A DNA stretch of 64,000 bases from Leisingera sp. ANG-Vp. GTDB taxonomy: Bacteria > Pseudomonadota > Alphaproteobacteria > Rhodobacterales > Rhodobacteraceae. A program made the position numbers and the translations under genes. The notes below the pieces were generated by a model, which was not told where the DNA came from, did no database searches, and was given only the letters and a program-made list of their open reading frames with translations. The stretch spans positions 1-64,000 of the forward strand of contig NZ_JWLD01000012.1 in the NCBI RefSeq assembly GCF_000813725.1, written 5' to 3'. This document shows positions 34,481 to 42,151 of the stretch, one piece after another; position 1 is the stretch's first letter; every line of letters begins with the position of its first letter.

Positions 34481-35038
34481 ATGACCAAAACCAGCAACTG
34501 CCCCGCCCCTGCACCGGTTTCGCCGCGCAGAGCCGCCAATGCCCCCAGCCAGCCGCTTACCCATCCGGTGCCAGCCATGGCCGCGCCGTATGATCCAAGC
34601 GCCATAACGGACATGCCGCTGACCCGGATTCTGCACTATTGGTTCGAGGAGGTCTGGTGCAAAGGCAACCTCGATGCCGTTGCCGAAGTCATGACCCCGG
34701 AAACACTGATCTCGGGCGCTGTCTCTGCCCTGGCGGAACCGGAGTGCGATTACAGCGAGGTGGTTGCAGCACTGCGCAATCTGCTGGGGCCGATCAAGGT
34801 CACTTTCACGCATGCGGTGGAAACTGCGGACTGGGTTTCGGTGCGGCTGCTGGCGGATACCAGCAACCCCAGGGACGGCACGCCGTTTCAGATCACCGGG
34901 CAGCTTATGGCCCGGGTCGAAAACGGCCGGATCGCGGAAATGCACTCCAACATGGATTACTTCCGGATGTTCGAGATGCTGGGCCAATTGCCGCCCGAGG
35001 CGCTGGCCGTCTGCATGACCGGCGAACGGCTGAAGTAA
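34481..35038 (+). CDS. SnoaL-like (NTF2-fold) protein, second of a tandem pair
   Basis: A paralogue of the preceding gene, starting 4 bp after its stop. The fold begins at about residue 45 (MPLTRILHYWFEEVWCKGNL) and ends in FRMFEMLGQLPPEALAVCMT, parallel to its neighbour. The first 44 residues are Pro/Ala-rich and probably disordered; a start at 34577 or 34613 would remove most of them, so the true start is uncertain. The pair probably dimerises as homo- or heteromer, as NTF2-like proteins often do. Substrate unknown. Confidence 0.72.
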   Translation: MTKTSNCPAPAPVSPRRAANAPSQPLTHPVPAMAAPYDPSAITDMPLTRILHYWFEEVWCKGNLDAVAEVMTPETLISGAVSALAEPECDYSEVVAALRNLLGPIKVTFTHAVETADWVSVRLLADTSNPRDGTPFQITGQLMARVENGRIAEMHSNMDYFRMFEMLGQLPPEALAVCMTGERLK

Positions 35039-35171
35039 CCGCCTGCGGCCCGCAACCTTGACAACCGGGCCTCAAACGCGTTTTTAGGGCGCCATGGGGA
35101 GAGACGCGAACGCCCCGTGAGGCGACAGCCCAAGGTTCGCATGTTAACCTTGCTTGCGAGGAGACATGCTT

Positions 35172-35987
35172 ATGGCTGCCCCGAATGAAATCACCCCTGC
35201 CCAATTGTCCCGGCTGATCGGCACGCCGAATGCGCCGGTGCTGGCGGATATCTGCATTGACGAAGACTTTGCCGCCGATCCCTACCTGATCCCCGGCTCT
35301 ATCCGGCATCCGCATACCGATATCGAAGGCTTGAAGGCCCGTCTGAACGGGCAGCGCTGCGTGGTGATCTGCCAGAAAGGCATCAAACTGTCGCAAGGCG
35401 TGGCGGCCTGGCTGCGCAACGACGGGATCGAGGCCGAGTATTTGCAGGGCGGCATGTTCGCCTGGCGCGGCCTGAAAGGCGCGCCGCGGGTTCCGGCCGG
35501 TGCCCTGCCCGCGCCCGTTGGCGGCAGCACCCTGTGGGTGACGCGGCACCGGCCCAAGATCGACCGTATCGCCTGTCCTTGGCTGATCCGCCGTTTTGTG
35601 GACCGCGAGGCACGCTTTCTGTTTGTGTCACCGTCCGAAGTTGCAGGTGTTGCGGAACGCTTCGGCGCCACGCCCTTTGATGTCGCGGATGTGTTCTGGT
35701 CGCACCGCGGGGAGCTTTGCACCTTTGACACCATGCTGGATGAATTCGGCCTCAGAACCCCGGCGCTTGACACCCTGTCCCGGGTTGTGAGAGGCGCCGA
35801 CACAAACCGGCACGATCTGGCGCCCGAGGCGGCAGGGCTTCTGGCCCTCTCGGTGGGACTGTCACGCCAGTACAAAGACGACCATCAGCAGCTTGAGGCA
35901 GGCATGACCCTTTATGATGCGCTTTACCGCTGGGCCCGCGACGGGCGCGGCGAAGGCCACGACTGGCCCGCAGGCGGCAAGGCATGA
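35172..35987 (+). CDS. chrB: Rhodanese-ChrB fusion protein (chromate-resistance regulator-like)
   Basis: A 271-aa protein. Residues 1-105 form a rhodanese-like domain with the active-site loop CQKGIKLS (Cys near 67). The rest is a ChrB C-terminal domain (WVTRHRPKIDRIACPWLIRR near 120-140, then FWSHRGELCTFDTMLDEF). ChrB-type proteins sense or handle chromate and regulate chrA. The ATG at 35172 was chosen because gaggag lies 8 nt upstream; ATG 35166 is too close and the frame opens earlier with TTG. It overlaps chrA by 4 bp. Confidence 0.87.
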   Translation: MAAPNEITPAQLSRLIGTPNAPVLADICIDEDFAADPYLIPGSIRHPHTDIEGLKARLNGQRCVVICQKGIKLSQGVAAWLRNDGIEAEYLQGGMFAWRGLKGAPRVPAGALPAPVGGSTLWVTRHRPKIDRIACPWLIRRFVDREARFLFVSPSEVAGVAERFGATPFDVADVFWSHRGELCTFDTMLDEFGLRTPALDTLSRVVRGADTNRHDLAPEAAGLLALSVGLSRQYKDDHQQLEAGMTLYDALYRWARDGRGEGHDWPAGGKA

Positions 35988-37255
35988 ACCAGCCTTCCTG
36001 GACGGAGATGTTCCGTGTCTTCGGGCGCATTGGCGTGCTGAGCTTTGGCGGCCCCGCGGCGCAGATTGCGGTAATGCATAAAGAACTGGTCGAGGACCGT
36101 CCCTGGCTGAGCGAGGAGAGCTTCCTGCGCGGCCTGTCCTTCTGCATGCTCTTGCCGGGGCCGGAAGCGATGCAGCTGGCGACCTATACCGGCTGGCGGA
36201 TGCGCGGCACTGCAGGGGGCTTGCTGGCAGGCCTGCTGTTTGTGCTGCCGGGTGCAGCAGTAATTGCCGCGCTGGTCTGGCTTTATGCGCAATACGGCAC
36301 CCTGCCCGCGGTGCAATCCGCTTTTCTCGGCGTTAAGGCGGCAGTGGTTGTCATCATCCTGCAGGCGCTGCGGCGTCTGGCGGGCAAAGCCTTGAAACAC
36401 TCCTTGGATTGGGCGCTGGCCGGGTTTGGCTTTGCGGCGCTGTTCCTGCTCAACCTGCCGTTTCCGCTGGTGGTGCTGGCAGCCGCCTGCATCGGTCTGA
36501 TGCGCAAGGACGGCAGCCCTGGCAATGCGGCACACAGCCCGCCTGCCCGCAACGGCAGCACTCTGCGCAACATCCTGGTATGGGGCGCGCTGTGGCTGCT
36601 GCCGCTGATTGCGCTCAGCCTGTCCGGCGCTGAGTTCCTGGCGGACATCGGCTGGTTTTTTTCCAAGCTGGCGGTGGTCACCTTTGGCGGCGCCTATGCG
36701 GTGCTGGCCTATATCAGTCAGACAGTGGTGAGCCAGTTCGGCTGGATCTCCGCCGGGCAGATGATCGACGCCCTGGGGCTGGCCGAAACCACTCCTGGCC
36801 CGCTGATCCTGGTCACCCAGTTTGTCGCCATGCTGTCGGGCTTGCTGCAAGGCGGGTTCGGCATGTTCCTGGCGGCCGGAGCGGTGGCGCTCTGGGCCAC
36901 CTTCATGCCGTGCTTCCTGTGGATCTTTGCGGCTGCTCCCTACGTCGAGCGCATCGCATCGCATCCCCGTCTTGGCATGGCGCTGAAGGCCGTGACCGCC
37001 ACAGTCGCCGGCGTTATCCTGAACCTGTCGGTCTGGTTCCTGCTGCATGTGGCTTTTGCCGAGACTGGGGTGTTTGAAGCCGGTATCCTGCATGTCCCGG
37101 CTCCGGTCTGGAACAGTATGAACAGCACAGCCGTGCTGCTGGTTCTGCTGGCGCCGCTTGCTGCATGGGTGGTCCGCGGCAATATGCTGCTGCTGCTGGC
37201 GGCGATGGCTGCAGCGGGCCTGGGCATTGCGGAATTCCCGTTTGCAATCAGCTAA
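35984..37255 (+). CDS. chrA: Chromate transporter, ChrA family
   Basis: CHR-family proton-driven chromate exporter in its long two-domain form (423 aa). The N-terminal half has the LSFGGPAAQIAVMHKELVE and LPGPEAMQLATY blocks, and the second half repeats them as VVTFGGAYAVLAYIS and LGLAETTPGPLILVTQFV, showing the internal duplication of the family. About 10-12 membrane helices are visible. Its ATG overlaps the chrB stop (ATGA), so it is expressed with chrB. No chrF or chromate reductase gene is nearby. Confidence 0.93.
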   Translation: MNQPSWTEMFRVFGRIGVLSFGGPAAQIAVMHKELVEDRPWLSEESFLRGLSFCMLLPGPEAMQLATYTGWRMRGTAGGLLAGLLFVLPGAAVIAALVWLYAQYGTLPAVQSAFLGVKAAVVVIILQALRRLAGKALKHSLDWALAGFGFAALFLLNLPFPLVVLAAACIGLMRKDGSPGNAAHSPPARNGSTLRNILVWGALWLLPLIALSLSGAEFLADIGWFFSKLAVVTFGGAYAVLAYISQTVVSQFGWISAGQMIDALGLAETTPGPLILVTQFVAMLSGLLQGGFGMFLAAGAVALWATFMPCFLWIFAAAPYVERIASHPRLGMALKAVTATVAGVILNLSVWFLLHVAFAETGVFEAGILHVPAPVWNSMNSTAVLLVLLAPLAAWVVRGNMLLLLAAMAAAGLGIAEFPFAIS

Positions 37256-37372
37256 CTGCCGCGCTTCAGCACAGCAGGCCGCTGCCAAAAATATTGCGTC
37301 ACCCCGGAAGGCCGCTCTTTTGTTTCCGGCAGAATCTCCTATGCTGGGAACAAATGAACAAAGGGTGACTGC

Positions 37373-37846
37373 ATGTCCCGTGAAATCGACTATGGCAACC
37401 TGATGCACTCTGCCATGCGCGGCCTGATCCGGACCGTGCTGCAGGATATTTCCGAAAACGGGCTGCCGGGTAACCACCACTTTTTCATCACATTCGACAC
37501 CGCCCATCCAGATGTTGAGATCGCTGACTGGCTGTCCGACCGCTACCCTGGCGAGATGACCGTGGTCATGCAGCATTGGTTCGACAATCTGACCGTGGAT
37601 GAGGAAGGCTTTGCCGTCACGCTGAACTTCGGCGACTCGCCTGAACCGCTTTACATCCCCTACGATGCAATCCGCACTTTTGTGGACCCGTCGGTGGAAT
37701 TCGGCCTGCGCTTTGAAAGTGCTGATGAGGAGATCGAGGGCTTGTCCGCTGTTGCCGAAGCCGAAGATGAACTGGAAGATGAAGAAGCGCCTGTGCCGGA
37801 GAAAAAAGACGCCGATGTGGTGTCGCTGGACAGCTTCCGTAAATAA
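37373..37846 (+). CDS. sspB: ClpXP adaptor SspB (alpha-type)
   Basis: A 157-aa SspB-alpha homologue, the adaptor delivering ssrA-tagged substrates to ClpXP. The folded core (about 1-115) carries HHFFITFDTAHPDVEIADWL and the TVVMQHWFDNLTVDE and FGDSPEPLYIPYDAI blocks of the tag-binding groove. A long acidic linker (DEELEDEE-like) follows, and the C-terminal tip DVVSLDSFRK is the ClpX N-domain-binding tail. Its substrate, the tmRNA tag, is encoded 3.6 kb upstream. A strong terminator follows. Confidence 0.9.
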   Translation: MSREIDYGNLMHSAMRGLIRTVLQDISENGLPGNHHFFITFDTAHPDVEIADWLSDRYPGEMTVVMQHWFDNLTVDEEGFAVTLNFGDSPEPLYIPYDAIRTFVDPSVEFGLRFESADEEIEGLSAVAEAEDELEDEEAPVPEKKDADVVSLDSFRK

Positions 37847-37871
37847 TCCGTGAACTCTGCGAACCTATGGC

Positions 37872-37897
37872 AAGGCGGTCCCTGCGGCCGCCTTTTT
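37872..37897 (+). terminator. Rho-independent terminator of sspB
   Basis: Stem aaggcgg / ccgcctt (37872-37878, 37888-37894) with a 9-nt loop and a T run through 37897. It also lies downstream of the convergent minus-strand gene at 37905. Confidence 0.85.
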
Positions 37898-37904
37898 CAT
37901 GCGT

Positions 37905-38468
37905 TCACTCCCGTGTCAGGAACGTCTTCAGCTCACGCTGCGGCACGCCGTTCAGACGGGAGGTATAGACAAGATCCAGCCCGCCCTCAGCCAGGGTCCG
38001 GTCGTACTGCTGCATCTCGTAGTCGCCATTGGGGTGAATGAACATTGAAAACACAGTCAGGGTGGAGCCGGTGATGCGGCCCCAGACAAAGGGCTCCCCC
38101 TCCATCGGATTAAGCGGCACCGCATGGCCGAACACATTGCGTGTCATCGCCGCGGAATAGACGCCGTCGCTGCCGCTGGACACGAACTCGATCTCATAAG
38201 TCTTTGTTTTCCTGCGTCCATCGTCTTTTTCAGTGGTGGAAGTCCACTTCAGCGTAAAGCCCTTTTTCATCTCCCGGATCACAACGCTCATATCCCGCGG
38301 ATCGGTGTCGCCATCTGCTTTGACCACGTCGACGCTGCCTGAGTAGTCGCCGGCAAAGCGGGAAACATCGGCAAGCGCCTGCAGGGGCAACAGCAGCCAG
38401 GCTGCTGCCGCCAGCGCAGGCGCAACCGCTGCCTTGCGGTTGCGAAGGGTTTGCACGCGGATCGGCAC
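37905..38468 (-). CDS. Uncharacterised periplasmic protein, 187 aa
   Basis: Signal peptide of about 33 residues (KAAVAPALAAAAWLLLPLQA, cut near ALA), then a mature beta-rich domain with alternating polar and hydrophobic residues, FAGDYSGSVDV near the start and a WTSTTEKDDGRRKTKTYEIE stretch. No cysteines or catalytic motif stand out. It resembles small lipocalin-like or DUF-type extracytoplasmic proteins, but I cannot assign a family. It converges with sspB and diverges from fumC. Confidence 0.7.
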   Translation of the reverse strand: MPIRVQTLRNRKAAVAPALAAAAWLLLPLQALADVSRFAGDYSGSVDVVKADGDTDPRDMSVVIREMKKGFTLKWTSTTEKDDGRRKTKTYEIEFVSSGSDGVYSAAMTRNVFGHAVPLNPMEGEPFVWGRITGSTLTVFSMFIHPNGDYEMQQYDRTLAEGGLDLVYTSRLNGVPQRELKTFLTRE

Positions 38469-38710
38469 TCTGTCTTCCTTTCCGGATTACCTGGCCCGAA
38501 ATCAAAGCCTGTCTCTTTCTATGTAAGCATAGCAGCGCCTTACACAATGGTAACGCCCCCAGGAGGTGCAGCGGCCTGTGCCGGGCTGCGCCAATTCACC
38601 ACTATACCTGACCGCACGATTGGCTATGCTGCGCGCAACTGGCCAATTGCGCCGCATTCGCGCAAAGGCTAAACGGCATACAACCGCATACAACACGAGA
38701 GAGGCGACGG

Positions 38711-40105
38711 ATGTCCGAGACCCGCACCGAAACCGACAGCTTTGGCCCGCTTGAGGTCCCTTCCGACAAGTACTGGGGCGCGCAGACCCAGCGTTCGATC
38801 ATGAACTTCCCGATCGGCTGGGAAAAGCAGCCGGTCGCCATTGTGCGCGCCCTTGGCGTGATCAAGCAGGCCTGTGCCATGGCCAACAAGGAATCGGGCA
38901 AGCTGGACGCAAAAATCGGCGGCGCCGTCATCCAGGCCGCCAGCGAAGTGGTGGCCGGCAAATTCGACGACAACTTCCCGCTGGTTGTCTGGCAGACCGG
39001 TTCCGGCACCCAGTCCAACATGAACTCCAACGAGGTGATCGCCAACCGTGCGATTGAGATCCTGGGCGGCACCATCGGCTCCAAGGACCCGGTGCACCCA
39101 AATGATCACTGCAACATGGGCCAGTCCTCCAACGACACTTTCCCCACCGCGATGCATATCGCCACAGCGATGTCGGTGCGCGACGTGCTGGTGCCGGGCC
39201 TGACCAAACTGGCTGAGGGGCTGGAGGCCAAGTCGGAAGAGTTCAAAGACATCATCAAGATCGGCCGCACCCACACCCAGGACGCCACCCCGCTGACCCT
39301 GGGCCAGGAGTTCGGCGGCTACGCGCATCAGATCCGCCAGGGCCTGGCCCGGGTCGAAGCCGCGATGCCCGGCATCTATGAGCTGGCACAGGGCGGTACT
39401 GCCGTCGGCACCGGCCTCAACACGCAAAAGGGCTGGGGCGAGAAGGTTGCCGCCAATATGGCGGAAATCACCGGTCTGCCCTTTGTCACCGCACCCAACA
39501 AGTTCGAAGCGCTGGCCGCCCATGACGCCATGGTGTTCCTCTCGGGTGCCCTCGCGACCATTGCCGGCAGCTGCTACAAGATCGCCAATGACATCCGCTT
39601 CCTGGGCTCCGGCCCGCGCTCCGGCCTTGGTGAACTGATCCTGCCGGAAAACGAGCCCGGCTCCTCGATCATGCCCGGCAAGGTGAACCCGACCCAGGCA
39701 GAGGCGCTGACCCAGGTGGCGGCGCATGTGATGGGCAATGACGCGGCAATCAAGTTTGCAGGCTCGCAAGGCCATTTCGAGCTGAACGTCTACAACCCGA
39801 TGATGTCCTACAACCTGCTGCAGTCGATCCAGCTGCTGGGCGACGCGGCAGACAGCTTCACCGAACGTATGCTGAACGGCATCCAGGCCAATGAGCCGCG
39901 CATCGACAAGCTGATGAAGGAAAGCCTGATGCTGGTCACCGCGCTGGCGCCGACCATCGGTTATGACAACGCCACCACCGTTGCCAAGACCGCGCACAAG
40001 AACGGTACCACGCTGAAGGAAGAGGCAATTGCCCTCGGCTTTGTCGATGAGGCCACCTTTGATGCAGTGGTCCGCCCGGAGCAGATGATCGGGCCCAAGG
40101 ACTGA
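38711..40105 (+). CDS. fumC: Fumarate hydratase class II
   Basis: Iron-independent fumarase interconverting fumarate and malate in the TCA cycle. The 464-aa protein has the superfamily signature [17 protein letters not shown], the [13 protein letters not shown] and [12 protein letters not shown] blocks and the catalytic-His region [13 protein letters not shown]. It has no Fe-S cluster cysteines. Its TGA overlaps the next ATG by one base (TGATG), so three genes are coupled: fumC, a DUF4169 gene and a ribbon-helix-helix gene. Confidence 0.96.
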   Translation: MSETRTETDSFGPLEVPSDKYWGAQTQRSIMNFPIGWEKQPVAIVRALGVIKQACAMANKESGKLDAKIGGAVIQAASEVVAGKFDDNFPLVVWQTGSGTQSNMNSNEVIANRAIEILGGTIGSKDPVHPNDHCNMGQSSNDTFPTAMHIATAMSVRDVLVPGLTKLAEGLEAKSEEFKDIIKIGRTHTQDATPLTLGQEFGGYAHQIRQGLARVEAAMPGIYELAQGGTAVGTGLNTQKGWGEKVAANMAEITGLPFVTAPNKFEALAAHDAMVFLSGALATIAGSCYKIANDIRFLGSGPRSGLGELILPENEPGSSIMPGKVNPTQAEALTQVAAHVMGNDAAIKFAGSQGHFELNVYNPMMSYNLLQSIQLLGDAADSFTERMLNGIQANEPRIDKLMKESLMLVTALAPTIGYDNATTVAKTAHKNGTTLKEEAIALGFVDEATFDAVVRPEQMIGPKD

Positions 40106-40281
40106 TGGCAAAGCCGGTCAATCTGAACCGGTACAGAAAAGAAAAAGCGCGGGCTGAAAAGAAAGCCCGCGCTGACCGGAATGCCGTGACCTTCGGCCGG
40201 ACCAAGGCAGAGAAGGATTTGGACAAGGCGCGAAATGCGCAAGACGTCCGGCGGCTGGACGAGCATAAGCGCGACGAATGA
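40105..40281 (+). CDS. DUF4169-type small basic protein (58 aa)
   Basis: A 58-residue, highly charged and helical protein: [20 protein letters not shown] at the start, then FGRTKAEKDLDKARN and ending HKRDE. Its size and Arg/Lys/Glu-rich helix match DUF4169 proteins. Start and stop overlap the flanking genes (TGATG with fumC and ATGA with the next), so translation is coupled. Function unknown; nucleic-acid or ribosome contact would fit its basic nature. Confidence 0.88.
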   Translation: MAKPVNLNRYRKEKARAEKKARADRNAVTFGRTKAEKDLDKARNAQDVRRLDEHKRDE

Positions 40282-40496
40282 ACGCCCGCCCCAAGAAACA
40301 TTCCCTGACACTGCGCGGCCACCGCACATCGGTGTCGCTGGAGGATGACTTCTGGGATGCATTCCGCGAGATCGCGGCCCAGGACGGCCGGGCAATCAAC
40401 GACTTGGCAGCTGAAATTGATGAAAGCCGCGGCGGGGACTGCGGACTGGCATCTGCCATCCGGCTGTTTGTCCTGCACCGGTTAAGGGCGCGTTAA
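40278..40496 (+). CDS. Ribbon-helix-helix domain protein (72 aa)
   Basis: A 72-aa small protein with a basic beta strand (HSLTLRGHRTSVSLEDDFW) followed by two helices, one containing FREIAAQDGRAINDLAAEID, the RHH_4 design. The other helix near LASAIRLFVLHRLRAR is amphipathic. RHH proteins bind DNA as dimers; target unknown. It follows fumC-DUF4169 in a coupled unit, a pattern seen in other Rhodobacterales. Confidence 0.85.
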   Translation: MNARPKKHSLTLRGHRTSVSLEDDFWDAFREIAAQDGRAINDLAAEIDESRGGDCGLASAIRLFVLHRLRAR

Positions 40497-40519
40497 ACAC
40501 GAACCCGCATCGTGGCGTT

Positions 40520-40747
40520 ATGCCGATGCCCGCCCCTCTTTCAGCTGATCTCTGGCTGCAGCAGCTTTTTCAGTCACAGGCTGCTGCAAAGGGAGGTGTG
40601 GTCCGCCGCCAGAAGCGCGACATAGAACGGCTGATTGGATGGGAGCGTTTCCGGCTCGAGTTGAAACGGCGCGGCTTTCACGCCGTAGAGAATGCAGGCC
40701 AGGTCGTCATCTTCTGCAATCAGGACGCAGTTCGGATCATCCGGTGA
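40520..40747 (+). CDS. Small conserved protein (75 aa), uncharacterised
   Basis: Encodes SADLWLQQLFQSQAAAKGGV followed by RRQKRDIERLIGWERFRLELKRRGFHAVENAGQVVIFC-like sequence (shown here in part). I recognise the layout as a small alphaproteobacterial family sometimes labelled, probably wrongly, as phosphoribosylanthranilate isomerase; real PRAI is about 200 aa. A start at 40526 is equally possible. It follows the RHH gene by 23 bp, so it may belong to the fumC transcript. The opposite-strand frame over it is judged a shadow. Confidence 0.68.
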   Translation: MPMPAPLSADLWLQQLFQSQAAAKGGVVRRQKRDIERLIGWERFRLELKRRGFHAVENAGQVVIFCNQDAVRIIR

Positions 40748-40748
40748 T

Positions 40749-40795
40749 GCAAATTTCTTCAAAGAAATTTGCCAAGAAGATTCCAATTTTCTTGG
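40749..40795. terminator. Twin AT-rich hairpins in the convergent gap before the P450 gene
   Basis: Two adjacent stems: gcaaatttctt / aagaaatttgc (40749-40759, 40762-40772, perfect 11 bp, 2-nt loop), then ccaagaa / ttcttgg (40772-40778, 40789-40795). They fill nearly the whole 48-bp gap between the 75-aa gene and the P450 gene and probably end both transcripts. AT content is far above the surroundings. Confidence 0.55.
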
Positions 40796-42151
40796 CTAGC
40801 GTTCCGTCAGCCGCAGCCATATCCCGTTCTTTGACCGTACCGTCAGATGGGCAACTGGAACCGGTTCCCTGCCTTCAATGGCCTCGACCCGGAAACGCCG
40901 CAGGATCATCGACAAAATCAGCGGCCCTTCCACCATGGCAAAGCCGGCCCCTGTACAGACTCTGGAGCCGGCTGAAAACGGAATGAAGGCATCGCGCTGG
41001 CATTGCTTGCCGTTCTCTGTAGCCCAGCGGGAGGGATCAAACCCGTCCGGGTTCTCCCACAGCCGCTCGTGCCGGTGCAGGTGCCAGGGACTGAGCACCA
41101 TCTGAGAGCCCTTCGGCACCTCCCGGTCCCGGAAATGTTCCGGGCACGCAGCCTCGCGCACCATCATCGGAACCGGCGGGTAAAGCCTCAGCGTTTCGCG
41201 GAAAACATCGCGGCTGACCCGCAGCCTGGACACGGCGGCAAAACTCTTGTCCTCAAGCGCCGCGGCCTCCGCTGCGGCTTTCTCCTGCCATTCGGGGTAA
41301 AGCGCCATCAGGTACAGCGCCCAGGCCAGTGCCGACGCGCTGGTTTCATGACCTGCAAGAAAGAAGATCGCGACCTGATCCACCATCTCCTGGGTATCAA
41401 ACAGGCCCCCGGTTTCCGGATCCCTGGTGGTCATTATCTTGGTGGCCAGGTCATCGGGCGCAGTGCCTGCTTCAATTGCCTGCATCCGCGCCTCGGTCAG
41501 CCGGGTGATCAGCGCCCGTATCCGCGCAGCATTCTGCTTGGTTCCCTTGCGGAAGAACCGCGGCATCCAGACCGGAAGCGGTACAAATGCAGCCAGATTC
41601 AAGATCGGCTGGCTGCGCTGGTAATCCTTGAACCGGCTGAAGACCTCCCCCGCCACCTCATGTTCGATCGGAATGGAAAACAACGTGCGGAAGATGACAT
41701 CCGCGGCGGCGTGCGAGGTTTCCTCCTCGATTTCCACCGGCCCTTTGCGGCTGGCCAGCCGCTCAACCGCGGCCTCGGCCGCCGCCCGCATGGCCGGGTA
41801 TGTGTCCTTCAGCCGCCCGCCCTCGAACGCAGGGTCGATGATCCGCCGCTGCCGCTTCCAAGCCGCGCCATTGGTGAGAAACACCGAATTGCCCAGCAAG
41901 GGCTTCAACCCCTCGGCGATCCGGTCCGACTTCGGAAAATCCTCCGGCCGCTCCTTCAGCAGCACCTTCACCAGATCCGGCTGGTTGACCAGGAAGGAGC
42001 GGAAAAACGGCGTGCGGAACTCGGCCATCCAGGCCCGGTAAAGCCGCGCAGGCTGTGCCGACAGAATGTCCTGGCGGAACAGTTTCACATAGCGCCACAG
42101 AGACACACGGTCCGGGCGTGCCGGGGGTTTCGGCGGCAGAACTTGCGTCAT
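40796..42151 (-). CDS. Cytochrome P450
   Basis: A soluble bacterial P450 of 451 aa. The heme loop FSAGSRVCTGAGFA has the axial Cys at about 399; the I-helix oxygen-binding AGHETSASAL is near 260; ETLRLYPPVP carries the ExxR pair. No electron-transfer partner genes are adjacent. The N terminus is soluble, lacking a membrane anchor. Its ATG overlaps the stop of the upstream hydrolase gene (ATGA), implying both are made from one mRNA and possibly act in one lipid or terpenoid pathway; substrate unknown. Confidence 0.93.
   Translation of the reverse strand: MTQVLPPKPPARPDRVSLWRYVKLFRQDILSAQPARLYRAWMAEFRTPFFRSFLVNQPDLVKVLLKERPEDFPKSDRIAEGLKPLLGNSVFLTNGAAWKRQRRIIDPAFEGGRLKDTYPAMRAAAEAAVERLASRKGPVEIEEETSHAAADVIFRTLFSIPIEHEVAGEVFSRFKDYQRSQPILNLAAFVPLPVWMPRFFRKGTKQNAARIRALITRLTEARMQAIEAGTAPDDLATKIMTTRDPETGGLFDTQEMVDQVAIFFLAGHETSASALAWALYLMALYPEWQEKAAAEAAALEDKSFAAVSRLRVSRDVFRETLRLYPPVPMMVREAACPEHFRDREVPKGSQMVLSPWHLHRHERLWENPDGFDPSRWATENGKQCQRDAFIPFSAGSRVCTGAGFAMVEGPLILSMILRRFRVEAIEGREPVPVAHLTVRSKNGIWLRLTER

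Noticed and set aside
40574-40786. 70-codon minus-strand frame
   Set aside because: It overlaps a plus-strand small gene of recognised layout and runs into the terminator hairpins.
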